64,000 nucleotides of DNA from Setoptus koraiensis (lineage: Eukaryota; Arthropoda), in assembly GCA_048013815.1 (NCBI GenBank), contig CM106586.1:15190001-15254000 (forward strand). Direction: 5' to 3'. Below, piece by piece: positions 1 through 9,936 of this stretch. The notes under the pieces were generated by a model. That model worked only from the letters and a program-made list of their open reading frames with translations. It did not search any database and was not told the origin of the DNA. Numbering within the stretch: position 1 is the first letter of the stretch; every line of letters starts with the position of its first letter. Position numbers and translations under genes: made by a program.

Positions 1-729
1 TTGAGAATGATCCCACTCCTCCTGAACCTCCCTGAATGAGAACTCTTTTACCCTGACAATTATCAGGATTCAATTGTCCAAAAGTACATAGAGCCGACCA
101 GGCAGTCAGTGCAGCATAGGGAACGGAGGCAGCCTCAATGTGACTTAGATTGCTTGGTTTGGAGTATAGCTGTTGAAGATAAGATATAGTTTGTTAGTTA
201 TTCCATTATTTGAGTTATGATTGAAGAAGACATTGAACTCTACTTGAGTACTTACACAATATTGAGGCGATATCACGTATTGAGCATGAGATCCTTGCTT
301 ATGAGGCTCAACAACACCATAAACTGAATCCCCTACTTTGATATTAGTTGAGCTGTTACCAACAGCGACGACCTCACCAGAGAAATCTCTACCCAATAAT
401 AGGGGATGGCGATCACAAGTAACTTTCGGACTAAAGTCTCCCATCCAATACATCCAGTCAAGAACTTTACGACCATAACCGTGACACATCTTCAAATCTA
501 TCGGATTGACGCTACTGGCGTGGACTTTGACAAGTACATCTCCGGCACAAGCAATGGTGGGTATCCTGCAATCTTGTAGGTCAAGTTTCGTGTCATATTG
601 GTTCATATGCGAACCATAATTGCCTGGATCATCGGGCACAGATGTGAGCTCTGTTACTTTCCAGGCTTGCATCATCATGCTTCTACATCCCGTCGAAGGG
701 ATTGATCGTCGAACTAAGGCTGTCAACAT
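1..729 (-). CDS. RTN4IP1: RTN4IP1-like mitochondrial NADPH oxidoreductase (5' part only)
   Basis: Zinc-free medium-chain dehydrogenase/quinone oxidoreductase related to reticulon-4-interacting protein 1, a mitochondrial NADPH oxidoreductase linked to coenzyme Q synthesis. Exon 1 runs 729-256 (158 codons) and ends at a GTAAGT donor. The acceptor is after the AG at 171-170, so exon 2 starts at 169 in the same phase and runs off the window edge. Exon 1 carries the GroES-like fold with the family stretch [14 protein letters not shown]. Exon 2 reads on through AALTAWSAL to the Rossmann motif GGSGGVG that binds NADPH. The start at 729 gives a basic, Ser/Thr-containing N terminus suited to mitochondrial import. 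The catalytic domain's C-terminal half is outside the window. Family call is firm; orthology to RTN4IP1 rather than a sister MDR is likely. Confidence 0.85.
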
Positions 730-955
730 GATGGTGCATGAATAAATTAATTTTACTTTTGATCGATAACAGTACTTATTTAAATGAAAAAATTGTATCG
801 AATGATACTTAATTGATATATGCGAATGGCGCCCATATATGCGATACTAACGAATCTGCAAAACGATTGAATCACATGTTCAACAATAGTTCACAAGTAA
901 ATGTTTGTTATTTACTAACTGTTCACGACGTGAATATCCATACACACACAAAAAA

Positions 956-1455
956 NNNNNNNNNNNNNNNNNNNNNNNNNNNNNNNNNNNNNNNNNNNNN
1001 NNNNNNNNNNNNNNNNNNNNNNNNNNNNNNNNNNNNNNNNNNNNNNNNNNNNNNNNNNNNNNNNNNNNNNNNNNNNNNNNNNNNNNNNNNNNNNNNNNNN
1101 NNNNNNNNNNNNNNNNNNNNNNNNNNNNNNNNNNNNNNNNNNNNNNNNNNNNNNNNNNNNNNNNNNNNNNNNNNNNNNNNNNNNNNNNNNNNNNNNNNNN
1201 NNNNNNNNNNNNNNNNNNNNNNNNNNNNNNNNNNNNNNNNNNNNNNNNNNNNNNNNNNNNNNNNNNNNNNNNNNNNNNNNNNNNNNNNNNNNNNNNNNNN
1301 NNNNNNNNNNNNNNNNNNNNNNNNNNNNNNNNNNNNNNNNNNNNNNNNNNNNNNNNNNNNNNNNNNNNNNNNNNNNNNNNNNNNNNNNNNNNNNNNNNNN
1401 NNNNNNNNNNNNNNNNNNNNNNNNNNNNNNNNNNNNNNNNNNNNNNNNNNNNNNN
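956..1455. other. assembly gap, 500 N
   Basis: Exactly 500 N, so the size is a placeholder. It cuts the 3' end of the RNF34-like gene. The last bases before the gap (1456 upward) are identical to the second RNF34-like copy at 11.8-12.2 kb. A collapsed or unresolved duplicate is therefore a likely cause of the break. Confidence 0.99.
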
Positions 1456-2101
1456 TTCTAACTACCCTTGAGACATATTGCCTACAGATGGGACATTCAC
1501 TAAGCTGTCTACCGCATTGTACACATGTGAAATAGTGGCCACATTCTAGTAAAACACAGTCCATTTCCCTTTCCATACAAATCTTACAAATCTGATCGTA
1601 TTCAGGGTCCTTCGAGTCATCGATTGAAGTTTTAGGTCTACTTTGATTATGATCAATCCAAAGTTGAGTAACTTTCTCATGCAACATTTCTTTTTCTATT
1701 ATACCCTTGTAGTCAACACAGTTTCTATCTAGTAATATCTTCAAATTACGAACTGATAGTTTCTTAATATCTTCAGGATCTTTGAGATCATCGATAACAA
1801 TGATTTTTTCTTCGGTTTGTTTTTTGTCGCGAGTCGACATGGTTTCGGTGGTACCACTTGTGTCCTGATGAGTAGTATTTGTGTTTATTCTTTCATCAGT
1901 TCGATGAGCCGTTGATTGGTTGGCGTTAAGCCTCTGTTGACTTTGACTTGAATGTGGTTGCGGTTGTTGCCGCTGTTGGCTGGATGAACTGGACGTAGTG
2001 GGTTGAGAGTTACGAGCGAGATTTGATAGGCAAAAATTTGTAAAATTATCGATAGTGGTAATGAGACCGCGCACAAATTTGTTACCCCTATTATTATACA
2101 T
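1456..2101 (-). CDS. RNF34/RFFL-like RING E3 ubiquitin ligase, copy A (3' end in gap)
   Basis: C-terminal half of an RNF34/rififylin-type E3 ligase. In order it shows a Gln/Ser-rich linker (about 30-90), a SAP-like helix segment beginning LSVRNLKILLD, and a RING with CKIC, LECGH, CVQC and CPIC as zinc ligands. The open frame starts at 2101, but an ATG at 1840 (MSTRDKKQ) matches the start of the second copy at 11823. The N-terminal FYVE-like zinc finger of RNF34 is not seen upstream, so this is either a shortened paralogue or has unseen 5' exons. The gap removes the last four or so codons. Over the final ~200 bp of coding sequence it is identical at DNA level to copy B; toward the 5' end it diverges, mostly at synonymous sites. 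RNF34 family members ubiquitinate caspases, p53 and others; the substrate here is unknown. Confidence 0.75.
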
Positions 2102-2154
2102 ATGACTGAGTTAAAATTGCTTCTATCGAGAGTTATCACTTGTGACCTGATGTA

Positions 2155-2330
2155 ATGTCGGTTCAGTCCGTCCATTTATAATAAAAGGCATATAAGGTTT
2201 TCTGTTGTCTCTTATTCAAGAATTTAAACTGATTGATTCTACTTGATCTAGTAGCAGTACTAATTTGCTGGGTTTAAACTTTAAAGGCCGTGAGTTGGCG
2301 TCGGAGTCACCTGGAGTAAAATCAACAACC
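2155..2330 (-). pseudogene. relic of the NTAN1 first exon and 5' flank
   Basis: On the minus strand an ATG at about 2195 opens MPFIINGRTEP, close to the true NTAN1 start MPLLINGRPME at 13471. DNA around both ATGs shares ATGCCTTT and ATAAATGGACG. About 111-112 bp upstream of each ATG both carry AGGTGACTCC, with further matching bases around it. The copied frame closes after about 22 codons and no later NTAN1 sequence follows; the RNF34-like gene begins instead. Read as a diverged partial duplication of the NTAN1 5' end. It could now serve as promoter DNA for RNF34-like copy A. Confidence 0.5.
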
Positions 2331-4882
2331 GAAATGACATGTCGTGAGGGTACGTTGTCTTGTTATTGCCATTTAATTTCGGCTGGAATGAGCATTAGCC
2401 TGAGTGAGCTGTTAAAAGAATTCTGTCTTTTTGTGTGGAAATATTTAGCTCAGAATTGCAAAACTATAGAAGCTTTTGATGATTGTTTTAAAATAGATCA
2501 GCGAGATTGAAGGCTAAAATGAAATATCCTGGTAAATTCGTAGAATTGCGTGAGTTTTGAACGCAGCTGAAGATTCTTTCTATTGTTGATGTGTACAAAT
2601 AACTGCGAGCGCGAAATTTAAGTAGAATTACGCAACGTGATCGTTTTCGCGTTTGGTAAGATACACTGTTTGCATGTTGAGTTAAAACTTTAGCTTACGG
2701 TTTCTAGTCTTCTGGTCAAGTTCAGCTTATAGCCCAACAACGGAAACAACAACTCATGCTATTTGCATTAGCAGCGACAGCAAATGTTTTTTCTTTCTGT
2801 GTCAAATTATTGCTTTTCTGTCGCGGCTATTAATAGCTTTTCACTCTTCAACGGTAAGCCCATAATACAGGCATGGACAGTTGTGATCAATTCGACTGAC
2901 ACGACACACCAACTTTTATTCAATTGATCTTGCTTGAATATCGGCGAATCACAACAAAACTAACACTTTACTTCCGAGATATTCAGACATTTTTCAGCAT
3001 TTGCAAGGATCGCTCGGCAACATCTTCAATCCAGCTATTCACCGACAACAACAACTAATTTAAATCTAATTCAGAGGGTCGCGAGCAGCAACAGCAACGA
3101 CAAAAACAACCACAAGTGTCAGTGTCTTGGTATTTGTCGCTTGTTTATATTGAATACAATTATTTGCAGAAATATCAAACAAAACGCAGCCTGTAATTTC
3201 CCTCTTTATACCGGCAGTTGCTGCGACACAGACGAAGTATCACTTAATGGTACTCCTGTTGAGACTCCACCGCCGCTACCTGGTGCCGATATTGAGCATA
3301 ATCCATCGCCAGTGTCGTATGCTGAAGATGCCCCGATTAGACGCTTGAATGCAAGTTGCATCATGCAACAAATAATAGACAACAACAACAGTAGCAGCAA
3401 GTGTCGGTGCGAGCACAACAAAAACAACAACAACAATCAATTTACAGTGACAGATCATATACTGCAACAAGTGCACGAGCATCATCTCCAGTGCATACTA
3501 CAGCATCAACAGGAACGCTTACACCAACATCAACTACACTACCAACACCAGCAGAAGCCCTCAATGGCGGTTTCGATACATCTCTGGAGCTCGATCAACA
3601 CGTTGCAGGTAACAACAACAGGTAACAGCAACAAAAGTGTCTCCCAACAAAAGCAACAACAGCAAGGCTCACAACGTTGTCAGCCAACGACAACGCAGAA
3701 AATGACGATCAATCAGCACAAGATGGATAATTTGTAAATGAGCACTCACCATCAGTAACGTTTTTGTCATCATCGAGCTACTCAACAGCAGAAAACAACT
3801 CAGTCAACGAACTAAAGCCAAGAATTGGCCTCAATATCACCAAGACAGCGGATTCATTTATTGAGCTTGTACGCAATCCTCTAGTGGTGACGACAACGAC
3901 AAACGACAATTGTCAACTACAGCCAAACGATCCCCACAACAATCGTTCCAATTGATAAGCAGCCAAAACCAACAACGAAACACAGACAGTCATCATTTAC
4001 AGCTAGCCAGAGCAGGTGAGCTATTAACGACAACAACAACAGCAGCTCTGATTCCGACAGCAAGCAAGATGAACAATCGAAATCAGGACCAAGACAGTCA
4101 AAATTTGGGCACTTTGCTATTAGCAGATGCTGTTCATTTTATTCTATCTAACTACATTAGATGTTGGCGTGTTTCGCATCGACAAGAATAACTATAACAG
4201 TTTTCTCAGTTTCCATCGGTTGTTTTCAATAACATAGTTCAGACCTGTGGAAAGTATCAAGTCGACTCGATACTCAGACATATTGAGAATGTAATGTTGT
4301 TGACGCACCATCGTTGGAGCAAGAAAATTCTCGATTCGAGAATTATATTGATAGATTAGTCAATGGGTCTTTTGAAATACAACCATGTTCATCAACTATG
4401 ATACATGTGTAGTATCTTTGACTAGGCGAGCAATTTCAGTTAACATCCTTAAAGAGATGGTTGGTATCAAGCACTATATCAATCGACGCAGTCATTGAAT
4501 GCATTTGAACAACAAGGATTTGAACTTTCAGCTATTCGAAGAATGACGATAGAAGTGAAAGAAGCAAAGTGATGCAGAATGCATGAAGGTACTGCTCTGT
4601 AAAACATGTTCGTGATACCTGTTTGAACGTAACAACACTCAGGTGTGTTCTGTCCATTTGTCTCTGTCCATTTTTTGAGCCTATTTGAATGACGATTCTT
4701 TTGCAAGCTTGGACCGAAAAGAGAAAACGTCTGTTACTCCAAGAGTGTCAGTTGTATTCACTGTCAGACACAAAAACAACTGTATTAGGTAGTATTTTGG
4801 TCTGTCTTTTCATATTCATCACAACCAAAACCCTCGTCTGATGTTGAATTAGACTTATGTAGTTCAAAAAATTCCATCAACA
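2331..4882. other. 2.5 kb without a secure gene; low-complexity open frames at 3.1-4.2 kb
   Basis: Rich in CAA/AAC/CAG words from 3030 to 4080. Open frames on the plus strand at 3141-3737, 3401-3625, 3764-3955 and 3910-4191 encode Gln, His, Asn and Thr runs and lack proper ATG starts. Two stretches look more like protein than repeat: residues coded near 3200-3370 (Pro/Asp/Glu mixed) and near 3440-3600 (Ser/Thr/Pro). They lie in different frames. A spliced low-complexity gene, or a long 5' UTR of the EOGT gene, is possible. 4200-4882 shows nothing recognisable. Confidence 0.35.
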
Positions 4883-6772
4883 ATGGATTTGGTCAACTTC
4901 AGATTCTCAATATTGCTAGTATTCTTGCAGGCTTCCTTTATCACATCATGCTACAAGATTCATATCCCCGATCTACCAAACCATCATTATCAGTTTTGGC
5001 TTAGGAACAACCCTGGAGCCTTGAGGAATTTTCGATCTATATGCAACAAGTCAATTAATAGTTTCACCGATGAGGAATTGAGCGAAGATCCTAAAATAAG
5101 GTCTGATTTTGAGGAACTGCATGGGAATCTAACGTTTGAAAACCCCAACTACAGAACTAGTTTTAATTATAGGAAGCAAGTCTTGGATGCGATATGTACT
5201 AAAATAGATGACGTTGAAAAATCTTGTTGGGGCTATGAAAATAAATGTGAAATAATACATCTAATGCCAGAATGCTCAAATCCTGATCCAAACTGGGCCA
5301 AGGATGTCGCCGAACAGAAAATCAATTGGTTTCAGAGTGCAGACTTCGGATATATAGGCGAACGTAGGAAGGAATTAGAGAGATATTGTTCGCCTAATGT
5401 CAGGGATATAAAATCGGATATATATTCCTCCCTAGAATGTTCAAAAAGTTTTAAGATGTGCCGCGGAAAGAATCTATTCATAAATTTTCGAAATTTGCCC
5501 GATGCTTTAAAAAACGATGAAACGTTTTTGAAGACAGGCGATGTTGGCGGATGGAATTGTGACTTACAACGTAAAAGGATACAACTTGAGGGTCAATATC
5601 GCGAAAATTTACAGTCTTGGTTCAACGAACTAGGCGGATATGAACTCTTGGACGATTCTAGTTCATGCGACATTAAAATAGATAAACCGGCCTATATAAT
5701 GAAACTGGATGCCACCACAAATATGTACCATCACTTTTGTGACTTTATAAATCTATATTCGACTGTCCATTTGAATAATAGCTTCTCGGTAGACAATCAA
5801 ATTATTATCTGGGATACAAAACCTTACAAAAGTAACTTCGGGGCCTCATGGTTGGCATTCTCAAAGAATCCTCTAATTGATTTATCCCAGTTCAAAGGTA
5901 AACGGGTGTGCTTTAGGGATTTCGTATTTCCGCTTCTACCAAGACTGGTAGAAGGAATCTATTACAATACACCACTTATCCCGGGTTGTAGGAAGAGTGG
6001 ACTTTTTGATGCATTCAATAAACATTTATTGCACAAATTGAGAGTCCCGCAACATTTCGATGAGAGAACCTATTTAGACACCGACAATGAGTTAATCAGA
6101 GTTAGAATTTTGATAAGATCTAAGAACCAAAGGAAAATTTTGAATATCGAAGATCTAGTGCGGGCACTACGCAATAGCAACAAATTAATTGACGTCAAAC
6201 TATACAATTTCGATGACGGAAAATTTAATTTCACAAATCAATTGGAGATCGTCCAAAATACTGATATATTGGTGGGTATGCACGGAGCAGGCTTAACGCA
6301 CACCCTATTCCTACCAGATTGGGCTAGTGTAATAGAATTGTACAATTGTGGAGACTCTGATTGTTATAAAGATCTCTCTAGACTTCGTGGAGTATCCTAT
6401 TACACTTGGACAGATCAAAAGAAGCTTACAAAGCACGCTGTCGAGGATGAAGAAGAACTCAATAGGTTAAAACGAAACAAAGTAGATAAACACGATAAAT
6501 TTCAAAACTACAGCTTTGACAAAGATGAATTTGTTGCGCTTGTTGTAAGTGCAATAGAAGGAATCAAAACTAGAAGAAATCTATTCTTCGAAAGGACCTT
6601 GAAAGATGCGATCAATACCGAAGACGATAAACGGTCCAAGGACGCAAACACTCTAACAAGGGATAAAAACTTAACAGCCTCCGAGAGTAGTCCGAACGAT
6701 GAAAGCAAAAAGTCTAAATCCAAGCCAGAACAACAAGAAGTGATATCCGACAAAGCTCGAGAAGAGCTCTAA
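4883..6772 (+). CDS. EOGT: EOGT, EGF-domain-specific O-GlcNAc transferase (ER)
   Basis: Transfers GlcNAc from UDP-GlcNAc to Ser/Thr of extracellular EGF repeats (Notch, Dumpy-type proteins) in the ER lumen; GT61 family. The 629-residue frame starts with a hydrophobic signal peptide (about 1-22). It then carries the conserved WGYENKCEI and MPECSNPDPNW block (about 115-135), the catalytic-domain signature MYHHFCDFINLY, the FYNTPLI-type block (here YYNTPLIPGC), and MHGAGLTH near residue 466. Human EOGT is 527 residues and ends in HDEL-type KDEL retention; this one has a charged, Lys/Glu/Ser-rich extension of about 75 residues and ends REEL, a plausible KDEL variant. One exon of 1.9 kb with no intron. 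ATG context is good (caacaATGG). Converges with TRAPPC11, whose stop is 196 bp downstream. Confidence 0.95.
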   Translation: MDLVNFRFSILLVFLQASFITSCYKIHIPDLPNHHYQFWLRNNPGALRNFRSICNKSINSFTDEELSEDPKIRSDFEELHGNLTFENPNYRTSFNYRKQVLDAICTKIDDVEKSCWGYENKCEIIHLMPECSNPDPNWAKDVAEQKINWFQSADFGYIGERRKELERYCSPNVRDIKSDIYSSLECSKSFKMCRGKNLFINFRNLPDALKNDETFLKTGDVGGWNCDLQRKRIQLEGQYRENLQSWFNELGGYELLDDSSSCDIKIDKPAYIMKLDATTNMYHHFCDFINLYSTVHLNNSFSVDNQIIIWDTKPYKSNFGASWLAFSKNPLIDLSQFKGKRVCFRDFVFPLLPRLVEGIYYNTPLIPGCRKSGLFDAFNKHLLHKLRVPQHFDERTYLDTDNELIRVRILIRSKNQRKILNIEDLVRALRNSNKLIDVKLYNFDDGKFNFTNQLEIVQNTDILVGMHGAGLTHTLFLPDWASVIELYNCGDSDCYKDLSRLRGVSYYTWTDQKKLTKHAVEDEEELNRLKRNKVDKHDKFQNYSFDKDEFVALVVSAIEGIKTRRNLFFERTLKDAINTEDDKRSKDANTLTRDKNLTASESSPNDESKKSKSKPEQQEVISDKAREEL

Positions 6773-6967
6773 TAGAATGAGATAAAGCTTTATCGAAGAA
6801 AGAGGTTAAAGAAGCTGGCTCGAAGAAATACAGTTATTTAACAGTCTAGTTTCGACTCCGGAGGAAACAGTTGTTGAGACTATCCATAAAAGTCATTCAG
6901 ACAATCGTATGCATAATCCCTAAGGAACGATAATATTAAACTTAATTTAAAAATTGAAATACAAGTC

Positions 6968-8439
6968 TCAACTCGTTACTATCATATCTTCTTGATCATG
7001 ACAACTCAAGACGGTTCTGGGCATGATTTGAATATCACCAATGAGTTTGTCCAAAATATGGTCGAAATTGATTGTGTCCGTTGATACTGATGATTTCGGA
7101 TGCACTGTCAAAAATAGTTTCGGAAGTGCCATATTGCCGCATAATAAAGGGTAGAGAATATAATTTTGTGCGTGGTATCCCTTGGCTGGAATAGTCAGAT
7201 GAATCTGTTTTGAGTGAGGAGAGAAAGAGAGTGATTGTTAGATTGAAAGAAATGTATGCACTGTAGATACTCATTAAGGTCGATGTTTGGATTGTGGTTA
7301 CCTACCATTTTGCTACCACAGAACATAAAGAATTCGCTTTTCCCAATACTGATTTGCAGTCCCAAGTCTTCGTCTATCGCATTATTCAACTCCAATTTTA
7401 TTTCAAATGGCTGCCGACAGTTAACTCTCGTAGGGGCCTCAACCTTGAGGTCTAAAATAGAACTCTTAGATTCAGTATTGTGATTTAAGGACAATTTCTC
7501 AATAGCCCCAACAACGTTGGGCAATCTGAAATCGAGGCACCTATGAGCCTCGTAACGTGTCATTCGGTCGAATCTACCCCCTTCGTCAGGATGAGGAGTA
7601 ATGGGTTGTTCCATAATTCTTTCTAGTTTAAGGGAGAGAGACTTGGACAATTTGAGCCAACGTTCCGATTTATACATGGCAAGTGCACTACTGTAGATTG
7701 CATTGGCTTTCTGATGTTCGCCAGATTCAACGTATTCGTCTGCAACCATGACGCTAAGGAAATGTTCCATTCGAATACAATTCCATTCCTTGAAGTATTC
7801 AATGGCCGTGTGTAACAATAGTATGATTGCCTCGGAATAGTTTATAGGGTAATTTTGATCATACTGTTGTGAGATACCCAATGGATCCCCCATGATGGCT
7901 GGATTGTTCTGTTGGTTGGGCCAATTGAAATTTTGCGTCATTAGTTCATAGGGTGCATTCGAATTGAATGCTAATGATGATGAATTCATCATGACGTCCT
8001 TTATTAACGAAATGGCACCAGTTTGAGGAACGTTACAGGTTAGTTGTGATTCTAATTTGCGCTTTTTGATCATTTGAACAGCCGCGTCATAATAGTAGAA
8101 TCCTGGATGTTGGGTCTTGGACGCCTTCAATCCTGATGATATGGCCTGCCGAAATAGATCGGCGAACGTTTGATATTGTTGTGAGATCCAGGCAACGCGT
8201 TCAATCTCAAGATGAGTATCACAACATCTAATAGTTGTTTTGTTTATTTCATAGGAATCTATATGCTTTCTAAACTGTGCTATTGCATCGCGGGGTCGTT
8301 GTACCAGAAACTGTAGGCTCAAATAGCCTGGGTTCGAGGGGACGGCCTCCGGCGAGGGTCTGGACCTTGGGGCCGGCGCAACGACATTCTCCAAATCAGC
8401 TGGTATATCGATAATAATATCTGGATTTGTGGTTGTCAT
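6968..8439 (-). CDS. short TRAPPC11-like protein (Foie-gras domain plus C-terminal block)
   Basis: TRAPPC11 is a core subunit of the TRAPP III tethering complex in ER-Golgi traffic. Two exons: 8439-7306 and 7204-6968, joined by a 101-bp intron (GTAGGT donor, CAAAACAG acceptor) in phase 0. Exon 1 carries the Foie-gras domain: RDAIAQFRKHIDSYE, then ERVAWISQQYQTFADLF and TQHPGFYYYDAA. The splice joins FMFCGSKM to IHLTIPAKGY and then YPLLCGNMALP, matching the last block of human TRAPPC11 (FMFSGHKQ, then FYPLMAGYQ). Total about 456 residues against 1133 in human. The N-terminal ~240 residues and the middle Gryzun region are missing, not just unseen, because the two halves lie in one continuous exon. 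ATG at 8439 is the first clear Met; frame is open upstream without ATG. Confidence 0.8.
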
Positions 8440-8584
8440 GATTATCCGGTTGCTTGTTTGAGTTGTAACAAAATCAATCACCGTGGTGTTGTTTTCGCCA
8501 AAGAACAAAAATCTCTTACGTGTGGCGAATCTAACACTTGTTGTCGTAGTTCAAGTTCATACAAAATTTCAATTACTTGTTAGA

Positions 8585-8731
8585 ATGACAAGACCAAATA
8601 TGGCGCTACTTCAGGTGGCCAAGTGTATATGTGTTTTATTTTTAATTATGCATTTCGCTCAATCACAGAATGCGGCACGACACCCTCTGCAGTGCATTTC
8701 TTCCTTACTAAATGCACCTATGCATATATAG
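8585..8731 (+). CDS. possible small secreted peptide
   Basis: A 48-codon frame from ATG 8585, with a second ATG at 8600 giving 43 residues. From the second Met it reads MALLQVAKCICVLFLIMHFA, a good signal-peptide core, followed by about 22 residues with one Cys. It lies divergent to TRAPPC11, 145 bp from that gene's start, so it could share its promoter region. No family recognised; chance open frame is quite possible. Confidence 0.25.
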   Translation: MTRPNMALLQVAKCICVLFLIMHFAQSQNAARHPLQCISSLLNAPMHI

Positions 8732-9367
8732 GGTGCTCCAATCAGATATGCATATTCTACTAGTTATGCTGGCGTGCTTCTGGCAACACATTAGACAAAA
8801 TGCACTGCCCATGCCCGATAGGCACACAATGTACTTAAGTGGCCCTGTGCGCCGGGAACAGGGCACATGTTTTTGTGTGACGTAGCGCATCAGTCTCAGT
8901 GCACAAATAGCCAAAGTTTACATTCTGTGCTATCTTGCCGCACAATGCCTCCAGTCAGAGTGTGCGTTTGCTTGGGTCACACGAACATAAAATACTAGTC
9001 GGATATAAATAAATTTGTGCTGTCGACTGTATCTTACAAAGGACAACAAAGACCAAGTCAGTTGTTTGTCGCCGATTGCTTATCGCATTTTACAGACTGT
9101 GTACAATTTCTTACAGAATGCAGTTTTTTTCGTAGGACAAATTGCGTTGAGTCGGTGCATTTTCAGTGTGTTGTTAGTGTGTTTAGTGGTCTATTGACTC
9201 GGTGTTTACGCAGTGCCTACAACTAGACATACGGATAATTATGTCTTTCAGTTAGAATACGCACTCGATATGAAAGCGACGTGATATACAACATTCTCTT
9301 AAATTTAATTCAGTTCACAAGCACATAATCAATTATACAATTAGACAATTATTATTGAAGCTCCAAC
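8732..9367. other. intergenic, no gene seen
   Basis: No convincing coding sequence. The stretch is unusually rich in TGCA/GTGCA words (for example near 8695, 8790, 8900 and 9155). A TATA-like TATAAATAAA lies at about 9004. It holds the 5' flank of cytochrome b5, whose ATG is at 9368. Confidence 0.6.
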
Positions 9368-9936
9368 ATGAATTCTAGCCAAGAGCCTAAGATTATAACC
9401 TTGGAAGAGGTTCAGGAGCACAAAAAGAAGTCGTCAGTTTGGTTTGTCATCCATGACAAAGTTTACGATGTAACGCAATTCCTTGATGAGGTAGGGCGAT
9501 TATTCCGACAAACATAAATAATTCATCATTTATTTTAATTGTTCAATTACAATTTCTCCATAACTGACTATGAGTCGAAGATATTCAATATATTGATCGT
9601 TATTTTTCTTCATGATATCCCTTATTTTAACTAATGTAGCACCCAGGAGGCGAAGAAGTCTTACTGGAACAGGCAGGAAAAGACGCCTCTGAAATATTTG
9701 AAGACGTTAGCCACTCGTCTGACGCAAGGGAACTCATGAAGACTTACGAGATAGGAGTGCTTCATGAGAAAGACCGAGCCAAGACAGCGAAGGTCCTGAA
9801 GAAAAACATCAAAGCCGTCGATGAAAAAGGTTCTAGGTACGACGATAACAATAAATCGCGGTTCAATTTCCAATGGTTGTTCTCATTAGCGGTGGCGGGT
9901 GCTGTTATGGTGTTATATAGAATATATGCTCATTGA
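9368..9936 (+). CDS. CYB5: cytochrome b5, tail-anchored
   Basis: Electron carrier of the ER or outer mitochondrial membrane, serving desaturases, P450s and reductases. Two exons: 9368-9490 and 9640-9936, phase 0, with a GTAGGG donor and TGTAG acceptor. The 139-residue product has the heme motif HPGG directly after the splice and the second axial His in SHSSDAR. It ends in a C-terminal hydrophobic anchor ([16 protein letters not shown]) followed by a very short lumenal tail. The stop (9934-9936) overlaps the NMT stop (9932-9930) on the other strand. Neither gene can therefore have a 3' UTR that avoids the other's coding exon. Confidence 0.95.

Noticed and set aside
813-1535. Open frames running through the first N gap
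   Set aside because: They exist only because N translates as X; no real coding evidence.
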